NCBI RefSeq assembly: GCF_000292345.1
Contig: NZ_ALOU01000048.1
Coordinates: 22,157 to 86,156, forward strand
Direction of reading: 5' to 3'
Length of the DNA stretch: 64,000 nt
DNA from: Cupriavidus sp. BIS7
Lineage (GTDB): Bacteria > Pseudomonadota > Gammaproteobacteria > Burkholderiales > Burkholderiaceae
The stretch's first letter is position 1. Each line of letters begins with the position of its first letter. The notes under the pieces were generated by a model. That model searched no databases and was not told the origin of the DNA. It saw only the letters and a program-made list of their open reading frames with translations. A program made the position numbers and the translations under genes. Below are positions 47,092-55,803 of the stretch, in pieces.

Positions 47092-48006
47092 CTATGCCGA
47101 CGCCACCGGCACCACGCTGACCTCCACCTCCACCGTATGCTCGCCCCCGCCCACGATCACGCCGTGCAGCAGCGGCACGTCGCTGTAGTCGCGTGCGATG
47201 GCCAGCGTGACGTGGCGCGTGTCGGCCAGCATCGCGTTGGTGGGGTCGAGATCGATCCAGCCGTTCTCGGGGCACCACACCCCTGCCCACGCATGCGATG
47301 CATCGGCGCCAAGCAGCCGCGGCTCGCCCGGTGGCGGGTCGGTGCACAGGTAGCCGCTGACATAGCGTGCGGCCAGCCCAATCGAGCGCAGGCAGCCAAT
47401 CATCACCTGCGCGAAGTCCTGACAAACGCCGCTGCGCAGCGCGAATGCGTCCAGCGCGGGCGTATGCACCTCGGTTGTCTCGCCGTGATACTCGAAGTCG
47501 GCGTGGATGCGATGCATCAGGTCGATCGCGCCGGCCGCGACCGTGACGCCGGGGGTGAAGCTTTGCAGTGCGTAGTCGCGCAGGCTGGCATGAAGCGCCA
47601 CGTTGGGCGATGCGTAGACGAACTCGGTCTCCGGGTGGAAGGGTTCGCCAACGCGAAAGCGCAGCCGTTGCGCGGCTTCCTCCCAGCGCGGGCTGCGTTC
47701 GATGTCGAGCGACTGCCAGCGCGGCGCCAGTGTGACGGTGCTGGTCGTGGTCAGCCGCATCGTATCGTGCGGCACGTCGAGCATGAAATGCAGAACGTTG
47801 TTGCCGAATGCGTCAGCACGCACGTGCTGGTGGGACGGTGCGGGGTCCACCTCTGTCGCGTACGTGCTGACGGTCTGCCATGGGTACGAGGGCGGCGTGA
47901 CCACCGCGCGCTGCTGCGCGTGTTCCACCGGCCACGCATAGTGGTAGGTCGTCACGTGATGCACGCTCAGCGTGGCGGGTATCCCGGGCGGGGCGATATC
48001 GCTCAT
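47092..48006 (-). CDS. transglutaminase-like cysteine protease family protein
   Basis: The 304-residue protein has the bacterial transglutaminase N-terminal beta region (VHHVTTYHYAWPVEHAQQR) and a transglutaminase core with Cys195 in GVCQDFAQ, His239 in ASHAWAGVW and Asp254 in IDLDPTN. There is no signal peptide, so it is cytoplasmic. It is the last gene of a three-gene cluster with the ATP-grasp/alpha-E fusion and the DUF2126 protein. The role is unknown; hydrolysis or formation of isopeptide bonds in a peptide made by the ATP-grasp is a reasonable guess. Confidence 0.88.
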   Translation of the reverse strand: MSDIAPPGIPATLSVHHVTTYHYAWPVEHAQQRAVVTPPSYPWQTVSTYATEVDPAPSHQHVRADAFGNNVLHFMLDVPHDTMRLTTTSTVTLAPRWQSLDIERSPRWEEAAQRLRFRVGEPFHPETEFVYASPNVALHASLRDYALQSFTPGVTVAAGAIDLMHRIHADFEYHGETTEVHTPALDAFALRSGVCQDFAQVMIGCLRSIGLAARYVSGYLCTDPPPGEPRLLGADASHAWAGVWCPENGWIDLDPTNAMLADTRHVTLAIARDYSDVPLLHGVIVGGGEHTVEVEVSVVPVASA

Positions 48007-48038
48007 GGCAGTCACGTCATCCACGTCATCCACGTCAT

Positions 48039-50681
48039 TCAAGGCAGTTCGGTTTCGATGGCCACGCCCGCATGGCTGAAGTAGCGTCCGCCGATCTCTT
48101 CGGACAGCTTTGCCATGCGTGCGCCAAGCTGATCGCACATCGCTTCGAGCGTGCCGTAGCGACCCTGCCGATTGCGCTCGCATAGCAGCATGCGCGACGG
48201 CAGCGCACTGCCCGGCGGCAGCATTTCCGCCAGCGGCACGCGGGCCTGGCCCGTGGCGCCGGTCGGTAGTAGCGCGAGCTTTTCGCGCAGGCGATCGAGC
48301 ACGCCGTAGACGCCACGCGGATTGGTCGGCTCCAGTATCAGCAGATCGACCAGAGCCTGCACATCGGTGCGGCCCGGGAACAGCGAGCGGAACGACAGCG
48401 TGCTGTCGAACAGATGCAGCAGCAGGTCGAATCCGCTACGCGAATGCAGTGCGCCGCTGCGCCCGGCGACTTCCAGGAACAGCGCCAGCGTACCGAGCCG
48501 CTCGATGTGGCGACCGATGAACACCAGCCGCCACGCTTCGTCACGCGCCATGCGATCGCCCTGTGCACCGCTGATCGCACCCAGCTGCATCGACAGATGT
48601 TCGAGCGCGCCCAGCACCTTCGAGCGGTCGTAGGAGCCCTCTCCCGGTGCGCCGCCCGGGCACGCGGCGGCTTGCATTGCGTCATGAAAATCGTTGCGTG
48701 CGGCCAGGATCGTGCGCCAGTGATCGTTCGACAGCCGGTTGCGGATCTCGTTGGCCGCACGCGCATGGCTGGCCAGCGTCGGCCCGAGCCCTGACATGGC
48801 ATGTGGATCGGCCAGTGCGGACACCAGGCTGCGTTCGAACACGCGCAACGATGCCTGCGGCGACGGCGTCTGCGTCGGCACCAGTCCGAACCACTGCGCA
48901 AGCTGGCCGATCATGTTCAGCGTGCCGTCGTCGGTTTCGTCGTTCGATTCGATCGAGCCGAGAATCTGTCGGCACAGGCGCACCACGTTCTCCCCGCGCT
49001 CGGCGTAACGGCCTGCCCAGAACAGGTTCTCGGCGGCGCGGCTTGACACGGCCAACGCACGCGTCGCGGTCGCGGCCGCCGCCCCCATTCCCGCCAGTCC
49101 TGTCCGCACTGTCGTCAGCGGCGCCGCGTGCGTGGGCTGGCTCGACAGCACCCAGGTATCGGCACTGGTCCCGCCAAGCTGCATCGACACGGCTTCCAGG
49201 TGCGGCGGCGCCAGCCGCGTGAACCCGCCCGGCATGACCTGCCAGCCGCCATTGCCATCGGCAATCGCGTAGACGCGCAGCATTGCCGCGCGTGAACCGA
49301 TGCGGCCGCCGCTATTGTTGTCGCCGTCCCCGTCCGGCTCCCAGCACGGCATATGCGAAAGCGGCAGCGGCGCCTGCAGCGTGTAGCGGTCAGGCGATGC
49401 CTGAATCCGTTCATGCCAGTCGGCCAGCGTCTGCAACCCCTGCTCCATGCCCAGCGGCGCGTCACCCGGCACGCGCGGATAGGTGGGCATCACGAACGCT
49501 TCGTCGAGCAGGCCCATTGCCTCCTGCTGCGCCGCGTCCTCACCGCACCACCAGCTCGACACCGCAGGCAGGATCAGCGTCTCGCACAGCAGCTCCCGCG
49601 CCACGCCGGGCAGGAAGCCGTGGATCGCCGGAGATTCCAGGAAGCCCGAGCCCGGCACGTTCGACACCATCACGTTGCCGGCGCGCATCGCCTCCAGCAG
49701 GCCCGGCACGCCGATGCTCGAATCGCTACGCAGTTCCAGCGGATCGCAGAACACATCGTCAAGGCGGCGCAGGATCACGTCCACGCGCTCCAGCCCGCCA
49801 AACGTCTTCAGGTACACCACGTCGTTGCGCACGGTCAGGTCCTTACCTTCGACCAGCGTGATGCCGAGGTAGCGCGCGAGGAACGTGTGTTCGAAGTAGG
49901 TCTCGTTGAACGGCCCCGGCGACAGCAGCACGATCTGCCGCCCCGCCGTCTGCGCGGACCGGTCGCCGCCGGCGTCGCCAGCCAGCGGCACAAGCGCCAG
50001 CGTGGAGATCAGTTGTGCGAATGCCTGCGGCAGACGCCGCACGCGCATTTCGCGGAACGCCTCGGCGAACTGGCCCGAGATGATCAGGCGGTTCTCCAGC
50101 GCATAGCCCATGCCCGATGGCGTTTCCGTGCGATGCGCAATCACGGTCCAGCCGTTCTCCGTATGCACCAGATCCACCGCCATCGTCTGCAGGAAGCTGC
50201 CGCCCGGCGGCTGATACCCCTTGAGTGGCCGCATGTAGCCCGGGTGCCCGTAGACCAGCCCGGGCGGCAGCAAACCGCGCGTGAGCAGCGTCTGCGGGCC
50301 GTAGATGTCGGCCATGATCGCGTTGGCCAGCGTCGCGCGCTGCGCCACGCCGGCCTCGATGACGGCCCAGTCTTCCTCCGACACCAGGAACGGAAACACT
50401 TCGAGCTGCCAGGCGCGCGCGCCACCGCCCTGATCGGCATAGATGTTGTACGTGACGCCGTTATCGCGAATCTGCCGTGCGACGGCGGCCGCATGGCCAT
50501 TCAGCGTGCCGGGATGCAGATCGCCGAGTATGGAAAAGAAGCGGGCCCACGGTTCGCGCAGCGTGCCATCGGGCAGGCGAAGCTCGTCGAGGTGGCCGTC
50601 CGGCACGGGCAGCGCCAGACGGCCGGCCGTCATGGCTGGCGCATCGGGACCTTCAAGGGGCAGCGACGACTGCGAAGGCAA
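48039..50681 (-). CDS. circularly permuted ATP-grasp type 2 / alpha-E fusion protein
   Basis: The 880-residue protein joins two families usually encoded separately. Residues about 80-545 are the circularly permuted ATP-grasp (ADIYGPQTLLTRGLLPPGLVYGHPGYMRP, IAHRTETPSGMGYALENRLIIS). Residues about 560-870 are alpha-E (DUF403), opening with SSRAAENLFWAGRYAERGE. ATP-grasp enzymes ligate carboxylates to amines, so peptide or amide synthesis is expected. It lies 32 bp upstream of the transglutaminase gene and 26 bp downstream of the DUF2126 gene. A 9-bp tandem repeat (cacgtcatc, three copies, 48013-48039) follows it. Confidence 0.9.
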   Translation of the reverse strand: MPSQSSLPLEGPDAPAMTAGRLALPVPDGHLDELRLPDGTLREPWARFFSILGDLHPGTLNGHAAAVARQIRDNGVTYNIYADQGGGARAWQLEVFPFLVSEEDWAVIEAGVAQRATLANAIMADIYGPQTLLTRGLLPPGLVYGHPGYMRPLKGYQPPGGSFLQTMAVDLVHTENGWTVIAHRTETPSGMGYALENRLIISGQFAEAFREMRVRRLPQAFAQLISTLALVPLAGDAGGDRSAQTAGRQIVLLSPGPFNETYFEHTFLARYLGITLVEGKDLTVRNDVVYLKTFGGLERVDVILRRLDDVFCDPLELRSDSSIGVPGLLEAMRAGNVMVSNVPGSGFLESPAIHGFLPGVARELLCETLILPAVSSWWCGEDAAQQEAMGLLDEAFVMPTYPRVPGDAPLGMEQGLQTLADWHERIQASPDRYTLQAPLPLSHMPCWEPDGDGDNNSGGRIGSRAAMLRVYAIADGNGGWQVMPGGFTRLAPPHLEAVSMQLGGTSADTWVLSSQPTHAAPLTTVRTGLAGMGAAAATATRALAVSSRAAENLFWAGRYAERGENVVRLCRQILGSIESNDETDDGTLNMIGQLAQWFGLVPTQTPSPQASLRVFERSLVSALADPHAMSGLGPTLASHARAANEIRNRLSNDHWRTILAARNDFHDAMQAAACPGGAPGEGSYDRSKVLGALEHLSMQLGAISGAQGDRMARDEAWRLVFIGRHIERLGTLALFLEVAGRSGALHSRSGFDLLLHLFDSTLSFRSLFPGRTDVQALVDLLILEPTNPRGVYGVLDRLREKLALLPTGATGQARVPLAEMLPPGSALPSRMLLCERNRQGRYGTLEAMCDQLGARMAKLSEEIGGRYFSHAGVAIETELP

Positions 50682-50707
50682 GGGCTACGATCTCCTTGGT
50701 ACATCGG

Positions 50708-53700
50708 TCAGGGCGTATCGCGCAGGTCGAGCGTGAACGGAAACTCGAGGCTGCGCCGCACCGGCGGTGCCACCGATCGGCCCGGCGTATGGCCGATCGT
50801 GAAGAAGCGCGCCAGACGCCGGCTTTCCGCTTCGTACGCGTTGACCGGGAATGTCTGGTAACTGCGGCCGCCCGGATGCGACACATGATACTGGCAGCCG
50901 CCAACGCTGCGATCCATCCATGCATCCACCACGTCGAACGTCAGCGGCGCGTGAGATGGAATGGTCGGATGCAACGACGACGGCGGTGCCCATGCCCGAT
51001 ACCGCACACCAGCCACGAACTCGCCGGCACGCCCGGTGGGCTGCAGCGGCAGCGCCTGACCGTTGACGGTGATCACATGGCGGTTGTCGTTGAGCCCCAG
51101 CACGCACACCTCGATCCGTTCGACCGACGAATCGACGTAGCGCACCGTGGTGCCTGCCGCGCCTTCCTCGCCCATCACGTGCCACGGTTCCAGCGCCGTG
51201 CGCAGCGTCAGCGACAGGCCGGCCACGTCGATCTCGCCGACGCGCGGGAAGCGGAATTCGAAGTGCGGCGCGAACCATGACGATTCGAACACGAAGCCGG
51301 CCATGCGCATTTCCGTCAGCACGTCGTCGAAATCCATCTGCACGAACGTGCCGAGCATGAAGCGATCATGCAGCGCGGTGCCCCAGCGCGTGAGCTTCGC
51401 CGTGTACGGCGTGCGCCAGAAGCGTGCCACCAGCGCACGCAGCAGCAACTGCTGCACCAGACTCATGCGTGCGTGCGGCGGCATCTCGAACGCGCGCAAC
51501 TCCAGCAGGCCAAGCCGGCCCGCCGGACCGTCCGGCGAGTAAAGCTTGTCGATGCAGAACTCGGAACGGTGCGTGTTGCCGGTGACATCGACCAGCAGGT
51601 TGCGCAGCACGCGGTCGATCAGCCACGGCGGCACATAGGCGTTCGGCTTGCCTTCACGCATGACGAGTTGGCGGCGCAGTTCGTCGAACGCGATCTCCAG
51701 CTCATAGACCTGGTCGTTACGCGCCTCGTCCACGCGCGGCGCCTGGCTGGTGGGGCCGATGAACAGCCCCGAGAACAGGTACGACAGCGACGGATGGTTG
51801 TGCCAGTAGGCGATCAGGCTGGCCAGCAAGTCGGGCCGGCGCAGGAACGGACTGTCCGCAGGTGTGGCGCCGCCCAGCACGAAGTGGTTGCCGCCGCCGG
51901 TGCCGGTGTGGCGGCCATCGACCATGAACTTCTCTGCAGACAGATGCGTTTCGTGCGCGGCCAGATAGAGAAACTCGGTATGTTCGACCAGTTCGGCCCA
52001 GTGGCTGGCCGGGTGGATGTTGACCTCGATCACTCCCGGATCGGGCGTCACCTGCAGCAGCTTCAGCCGTGCGTCGCGCGGCGGCGGATAGCCTTCGAGC
52101 ACGATCCTCACGCCAAGCTCCGCAGCCGTCGCCTCAATTTCGCCGAGCAGTGCGAGATAGTCTTCCAGCACCGTCAGCGGCGGCATGAAGACATAGAGAA
52201 TGCCGCGCCGGTCTTCCATCGACTGCCATTCGACGGCCGGGCCGGCGACACGGCTTGGGTGACGCACCTCGACGCACAGCGCGGTGCGCACCGCGTCCTT
52301 TTCCGATTCGCCACGCGCGGGCATCGCTCCCACAGTTGCCCCCAGGCTTGCTTTCGATGACGCACCTGCCCGCCCGTTGCCGCGCGCCTCTGCCCGCAGC
52401 GTCGCCATCGCGGCCGGGCTGAACGCCGCTGCTGACGGCTGCGTGCGCAATGGCGGTGTCTCGGGCAGCGGAGCACGTGGTGCGAACGGGTCCTGCTCGA
52501 ACTGCCACGGGTAGTCGGCCTTCGAGACCCACGGCAGCGATTCGAGCGGCAGCCGGTAGCCCATCGGCGAATCACCGGGCAACAGGTACAGGCGGTCGTC
52601 GCGCAGGAACCATTGGCCACTGATCCACTGTGCCGATTCGTCACGCGCCAGCGGCAGCACGTAGCCGGTCACGCTGGACAGCCCGGCGTCGAAGATGCGA
52701 CGCAGGCGCACGCGTTCCAGTTCGTCGTCGAGCTTCGCGTCATGCGGGTCGACGTTCACTGGCAGCCGCCGCTCGCGCCACAGGTAGTACCAGACGTCCT
52801 CGTAGGCCGGCTGGATGCACGCGGTGTCGAGGTTGAGCCGCCGGCTCAGCGCCTCCATGAAGCGCTGTGCATCGGCCGACGTGTAGCGATCGGGACGGCG
52901 CTCGTCCGCGAACAGCGTCGCGTCCTGCCAGCAAGGCTCGCCATCGGCACGCCAGCAGATTGACAGCGCCCAGCGCGGCAACTGTTCGCCCGGATACCAC
53001 TTGCCCTGCCCGAAGTGCAGGAATCCGCCGGCGCCATAGCGCGCGCGCAGCTTCTGCACCAGTTCGGTGGCCAGGCCGCGCTTGGTCGGCCCGAGCGCAT
53101 CGGTATTCCATTCGGCGCCATCGCGGTCACGCGCGGAAACGAAGGTTGGCTCGCCGCCCATCGTCAGGCGCACGTCCATCTGTTCAAGCTGCCGGTCCAC
53201 CGCCATGCCTGCCGCATCGATCGCGGTCCATTGCGCTTCGGTATAGGGCTTGGTCACGCGCGGCGATTCATAGATGCGCGTGATCGACATGCGATGCTCG
53301 AACTGCACCTCGCAGTCGTCCACCGCGCCGCTCACCGGTGCGGCGCTGCTCGGCTCCGGCGTGCATGCCAGCGGGATATGCCCCTCGCCGGCCAGCAGTC
53401 CCGATGTGGGATCGAGCCCGATCCAGCCCGCGCCGGGCAGATAGACCTCGCACCACGCGTGCAGGTCGGTGAAGTCCGCTTCCGCGCCGACCGGGCCATC
53501 GACCGCCTTCACATCGGGCGTCAGTTGCAGCAGGTACCCGGACACGAAGCGCGCCGCCAGGCCCAGGTGGCGCAGGACCTGCACCAGCAGCCAGCCCGTG
53601 TCGCGGCATGAGCCCGAGGCGTTTTCCAGCGTGGTTTCTGGCGTTTGCACGCCAGGCTCCATGCGGATCAGGTACCGGATGTCCTGCTGCAGGCGCTGGT

Positions 53701-54145
53701 TCAGATCCACAAGAAAATCGAGCGTCGCGCGCGGCGTGCGGTCGATGCTGGCGACGAATGCGGCCAGGCGCGGCGTTGCCTCGCCCTTTGCCAGGTACGG
53801 CGCAAGATCGTGCTCGAGCCCCGACGCATAGCCGAACGGGAACTTCTCGGCCGACGGTTCCAGGAAGAAGTCGAACGGGTTGTAGACGGCCATTTCGGCC
53901 ACGAGATCGACCGTGACCTTGAACTCGGTCGTCTTTTCCGGAATGACCAGGCGGGCCAGATAGTTCGAGAACGGATCCTGCTGCCAGTTGACGAAGTGCG
54001 TCACCGGCTCGATTCGCAGCGAGTACGACAGGATCGGCGTCCGGCAATGCGGTGCCGGGCGCAGCCGCACGACCTGCGGCGAAAGCTGCACCGGCCGGTC
54101 ATACCGGTAATGCGTGACATGGTTCAGCGCGACATGCGTGGCCAC
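50708..54145 (-). CDS. transglutaminase-DUF2126 protein
   Basis: The 1145-residue protein has an N-terminal transglutaminase (about 1-290: Cys180 in GSCRDTGW, His229 in DLHAWCEVY, Asp245 in GLDPTSG) and a long DUF2126 region (about 310-1140: MGGEPTFVS, KWYPGEQLPRWAL, TGGGNHFVLGGATPADSPFLRRPDLL). The GTGGGNHF and HTGTGG motifs resemble glutamine-synthetase-like or amidoligase active sites, and DUF2126 has been grouped with ATP-dependent COOH-NH2 ligases by comparative genomics as I recall. It leads the cluster. Confidence 0.9.
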   Translation of the reverse strand: MATHVALNHVTHYRYDRPVQLSPQVVRLRPAPHCRTPILSYSLRIEPVTHFVNWQQDPFSNYLARLVIPEKTTEFKVTVDLVAEMAVYNPFDFFLEPSAEKFPFGYASGLEHDLAPYLAKGEATPRLAAFVASIDRTPRATLDFLVDLNQRLQQDIRYLIRMEPGVQTPETTLENASGSCRDTGWLLVQVLRHLGLAARFVSGYLLQLTPDVKAVDGPVGAEADFTDLHAWCEVYLPGAGWIGLDPTSGLLAGEGHIPLACTPEPSSAAPVSGAVDDCEVQFEHRMSITRIYESPRVTKPYTEAQWTAIDAAGMAVDRQLEQMDVRLTMGGEPTFVSARDRDGAEWNTDALGPTKRGLATELVQKLRARYGAGGFLHFGQGKWYPGEQLPRWALSICWRADGEPCWQDATLFADERRPDRYTSADAQRFMEALSRRLNLDTACIQPAYEDVWYYLWRERRLPVNVDPHDAKLDDELERVRLRRIFDAGLSSVTGYVLPLARDESAQWISGQWFLRDDRLYLLPGDSPMGYRLPLESLPWVSKADYPWQFEQDPFAPRAPLPETPPLRTQPSAAAFSPAAMATLRAEARGNGRAGASSKASLGATVGAMPARGESEKDAVRTALCVEVRHPSRVAGPAVEWQSMEDRRGILYVFMPPLTVLEDYLALLGEIEATAAELGVRIVLEGYPPPRDARLKLLQVTPDPGVIEVNIHPASHWAELVEHTEFLYLAAHETHLSAEKFMVDGRHTGTGGGNHFVLGGATPADSPFLRRPDLLASLIAYWHNHPSLSYLFSGLFIGPTSQAPRVDEARNDQVYELEIAFDELRRQLVMREGKPNAYVPPWLIDRVLRNLLVDVTGNTHRSEFCIDKLYSPDGPAGRLGLLELRAFEMPPHARMSLVQQLLLRALVARFWRTPYTAKLTRWGTALHDRFMLGTFVQMDFDDVLTEMRMAGFVFESSWFAPHFEFRFPRVGEIDVAGLSLTLRTALEPWHVMGEEGAAGTTVRYVDSSVERIEVCVLGLNDNRHVITVNGQALPLQPTGRAGEFVAGVRYRAWAPPSSLHPTIPSHAPLTFDVVDAWMDRSVGGCQYHVSHPGGRSYQTFPVNAYEAESRRLARFFTIGHTPGRSVAPPVRRSLEFPFTLDLRDTP

Positions 54146-54239
54146 TACGACCTCCCCGGGAAAGCGTATGAAGCGTCAGTGAATCAGGAATCCATCCATC
54201 TTGGACATTTGGACTTAGCAAGACTCGTACCGCCTGCCT

Positions 54240-54941
54240 TCACATCGGGCTCTTGGCCCGGGCGCTGCCCCCCTCCTGCAGGGAACGCAGCTTGGCCAGC
54301 GCCCCGGGGTCGCCATGCGCCGCGGCGCGTGCGTACCAGAGCTTGGCCTGTTCGATATCCTTGCCGACCACGCCCGGGTAGCCGCGCTCGTAGTAGCTGG
54401 CGACGATGTATTGCGACCCTTCGTCGCCGGCTGCCGCCGCCTTGCTGTACCAGAAGAATGCGCGGCCGTAGTCGAGCGGCACGCCGCGGCCAGTGAAGTA
54501 GTTGGTGGCCAGCGCCACCTGCGCCTGCACGTGTCCGCCCTGAGCCGCGCGCTCGTACCAGCGATTGGCCTCTTCCAGCGAGCGCGGCACCAATTCACCG
54601 CGCTCATACAGGTCGCCAAATGTGAACTGCGCGTGTGTCATCTGGTTGTCAGCCGCGCGGCGTAGCCAGATCAGCGCCTCCTGCGGCTTCGCGGGCGTGC
54701 CTTCGCCGCGCAGCAGCATCATCGCGTAATTGAACTGGGCCAGCCGGTTGCCCTTCTGCGCAGCCTCCGCAAAACCGTGGATTGCCGCATCGAAGTTGCC
54801 TGCCTCGTAAGCAGCCACTGCCGCCTGGGTCTGGTTCTGGGCCGGGGGCGCGGGTTCGGTTGCCGCGTGGGCAGTCAGTCCGAAGACCAGCGCCACGGCG
54901 ATGACGGCCTGGCGGATCGTGGGGGCGGCGATGTGGGGCAT
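54240..54941 (-). CDS. exported Sel1/TPR-repeat protein
   Basis: The 233-residue protein has a signal peptide (cleavage after AHA, about residue 27) and four to five Sel1-like repeats (about 40-215) with AxxGxxxAxxxYGxxL spacing. Such solenoids mediate protein contacts. It stands alone on the minus strand between the DUF2126 gene and kdpE and is not evidently tied to either. Confidence 0.85.
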   Translation of the reverse strand: MPHIAAPTIRQAVIAVALVFGLTAHAATEPAPPAQNQTQAAVAAYEAGNFDAAIHGFAEAAQKGNRLAQFNYAMMLLRGEGTPAKPQEALIWLRRAADNQMTHAQFTFGDLYERGELVPRSLEEANRWYERAAQGGHVQAQVALATNYFTGRGVPLDYGRAFFWYSKAAAAGDEGSQYIVASYYERGYPGVVGKDIEQAKLWYARAAAHGDPGALAKLRSLQEGGSARAKSPM

Positions 54942-55017
54942 AACTGGCTCCGGTCCGGCAAGGCGCGTTCTGGTGGTGTTGATTTAGTGTAGGTGGCGAT
55001 CCTTCCCAGCGCTTATG

Positions 55018-55071
55018 CTCACGAAAGATTTAAGTCTTCGTGAGAGATTGGACATTATTCTTCGCAAGAAT
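55018..55071. promoter_or_regulatory. two inverted repeats in AT-rich kdpE/Sel1 intergenic region
   Basis: Arms ctcacgaa/ttcgtgag (55018-55025 with 55037-55044) and attctt/aagaat (55057-55062 with 55066-55071) lie downstream of kdpE and upstream of the Sel1 gene, in 165 bp of unusually AT-rich DNA. The second could be a weak kdpE terminator; the first could be an operator for the Sel1 gene. Confidence 0.4.
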
Positions 55072-55106
55072 ATTTTGTGATGGTAAGGAAGCGCGGGCCC
55101 CCGCAA

Positions 55107-55802
55107 TCACCCCGCGAACCGATACCCCACGCCTACTTCGGTAAGCAAATGCGCCGGTTGCGCAGGGTCGATTTCGAGCTTGTGACGCAGGTGCCCCATA
55201 TAGACGCGCAGGTAGTGGCTGCTTTCCGAATGCGAAGGCCCCCAGACCTCGCGCAGCAATTCCCGGTGCGTCATCACCTTGCCGCGATGCGCGATCAACA
55301 CGGCCAGCAGCCGGTACTCGATCGGCGTCAGGTGCACCTGGATATCGCCGCGCATGACCAGCCGGTTGGCCAGGTCCACGCGCACATCGCCAAAAGTGAT
55401 CTGCGGCGTGCCCTGTGGGTTCGCCTTGGCGTGGCGGCGCAGCAGCACGCGCACGCGTGCAACCAGTTCGCCAACGCCGAACGGCTTGGTCAGGTAATCG
55501 TCGGCACCCGCGTCCAGCGCGGCGATCTTGTCGGCCTCGTCGGTGCGAGCCGACAGTACCAGCACCGGCACTTCGGTCCACGTGCGCATTTCGCGGATCA
55601 GCGTCATGCCGTCGCCATCGGGCAGGCCCAGGTCCAGGATGACCACGTCCGGCTGGCGCGTACCGGCGTCTATCAGGCCGCGCTTGAGCGTTTCGGCCTC
55701 GTGCACGGTGCAGCCCTCGGTCTGCAGCGATTCGCGCACAAAACGGCGGATATGGGGTTCGTCCTCGACCAGAAGCACGGTCGGCGAATAGTCGAATGGC
55801 AT
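55107..55802 (-). CDS. kdpE: KdpE response regulator
   Basis: The 231-residue OmpR-type regulator has a receiver domain (acidic DE near residues 13-14, phospho-acceptor Asp in ILDLGLPDGDG, Lys in LTKPFGVGEL) and a winged-helix output domain with VWGPSHSESSHYLRVYMGHLRHKLE. ATG 55802 gives MPFDYSPTVLLVEDE. It follows kdpD with a 1-bp gap and should activate the kdp operon at low potassium. Confidence 0.95.
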   Translation of the reverse strand: MPFDYSPTVLLVEDEPHIRRFVRESLQTEGCTVHEAETLKRGLIDAGTRQPDVVILDLGLPDGDGMTLIREMRTWTEVPVLVLSARTDEADKIAALDAGADDYLTKPFGVGELVARVRVLLRRHAKANPQGTPQITFGDVRVDLANRLVMRGDIQVHLTPIEYRLLAVLIAHRGKVMTHRELLREVWGPSHSESSHYLRVYMGHLRHKLEIDPAQPAHLLTEVGVGYRFAG

Positions 55803-55803
55803 G

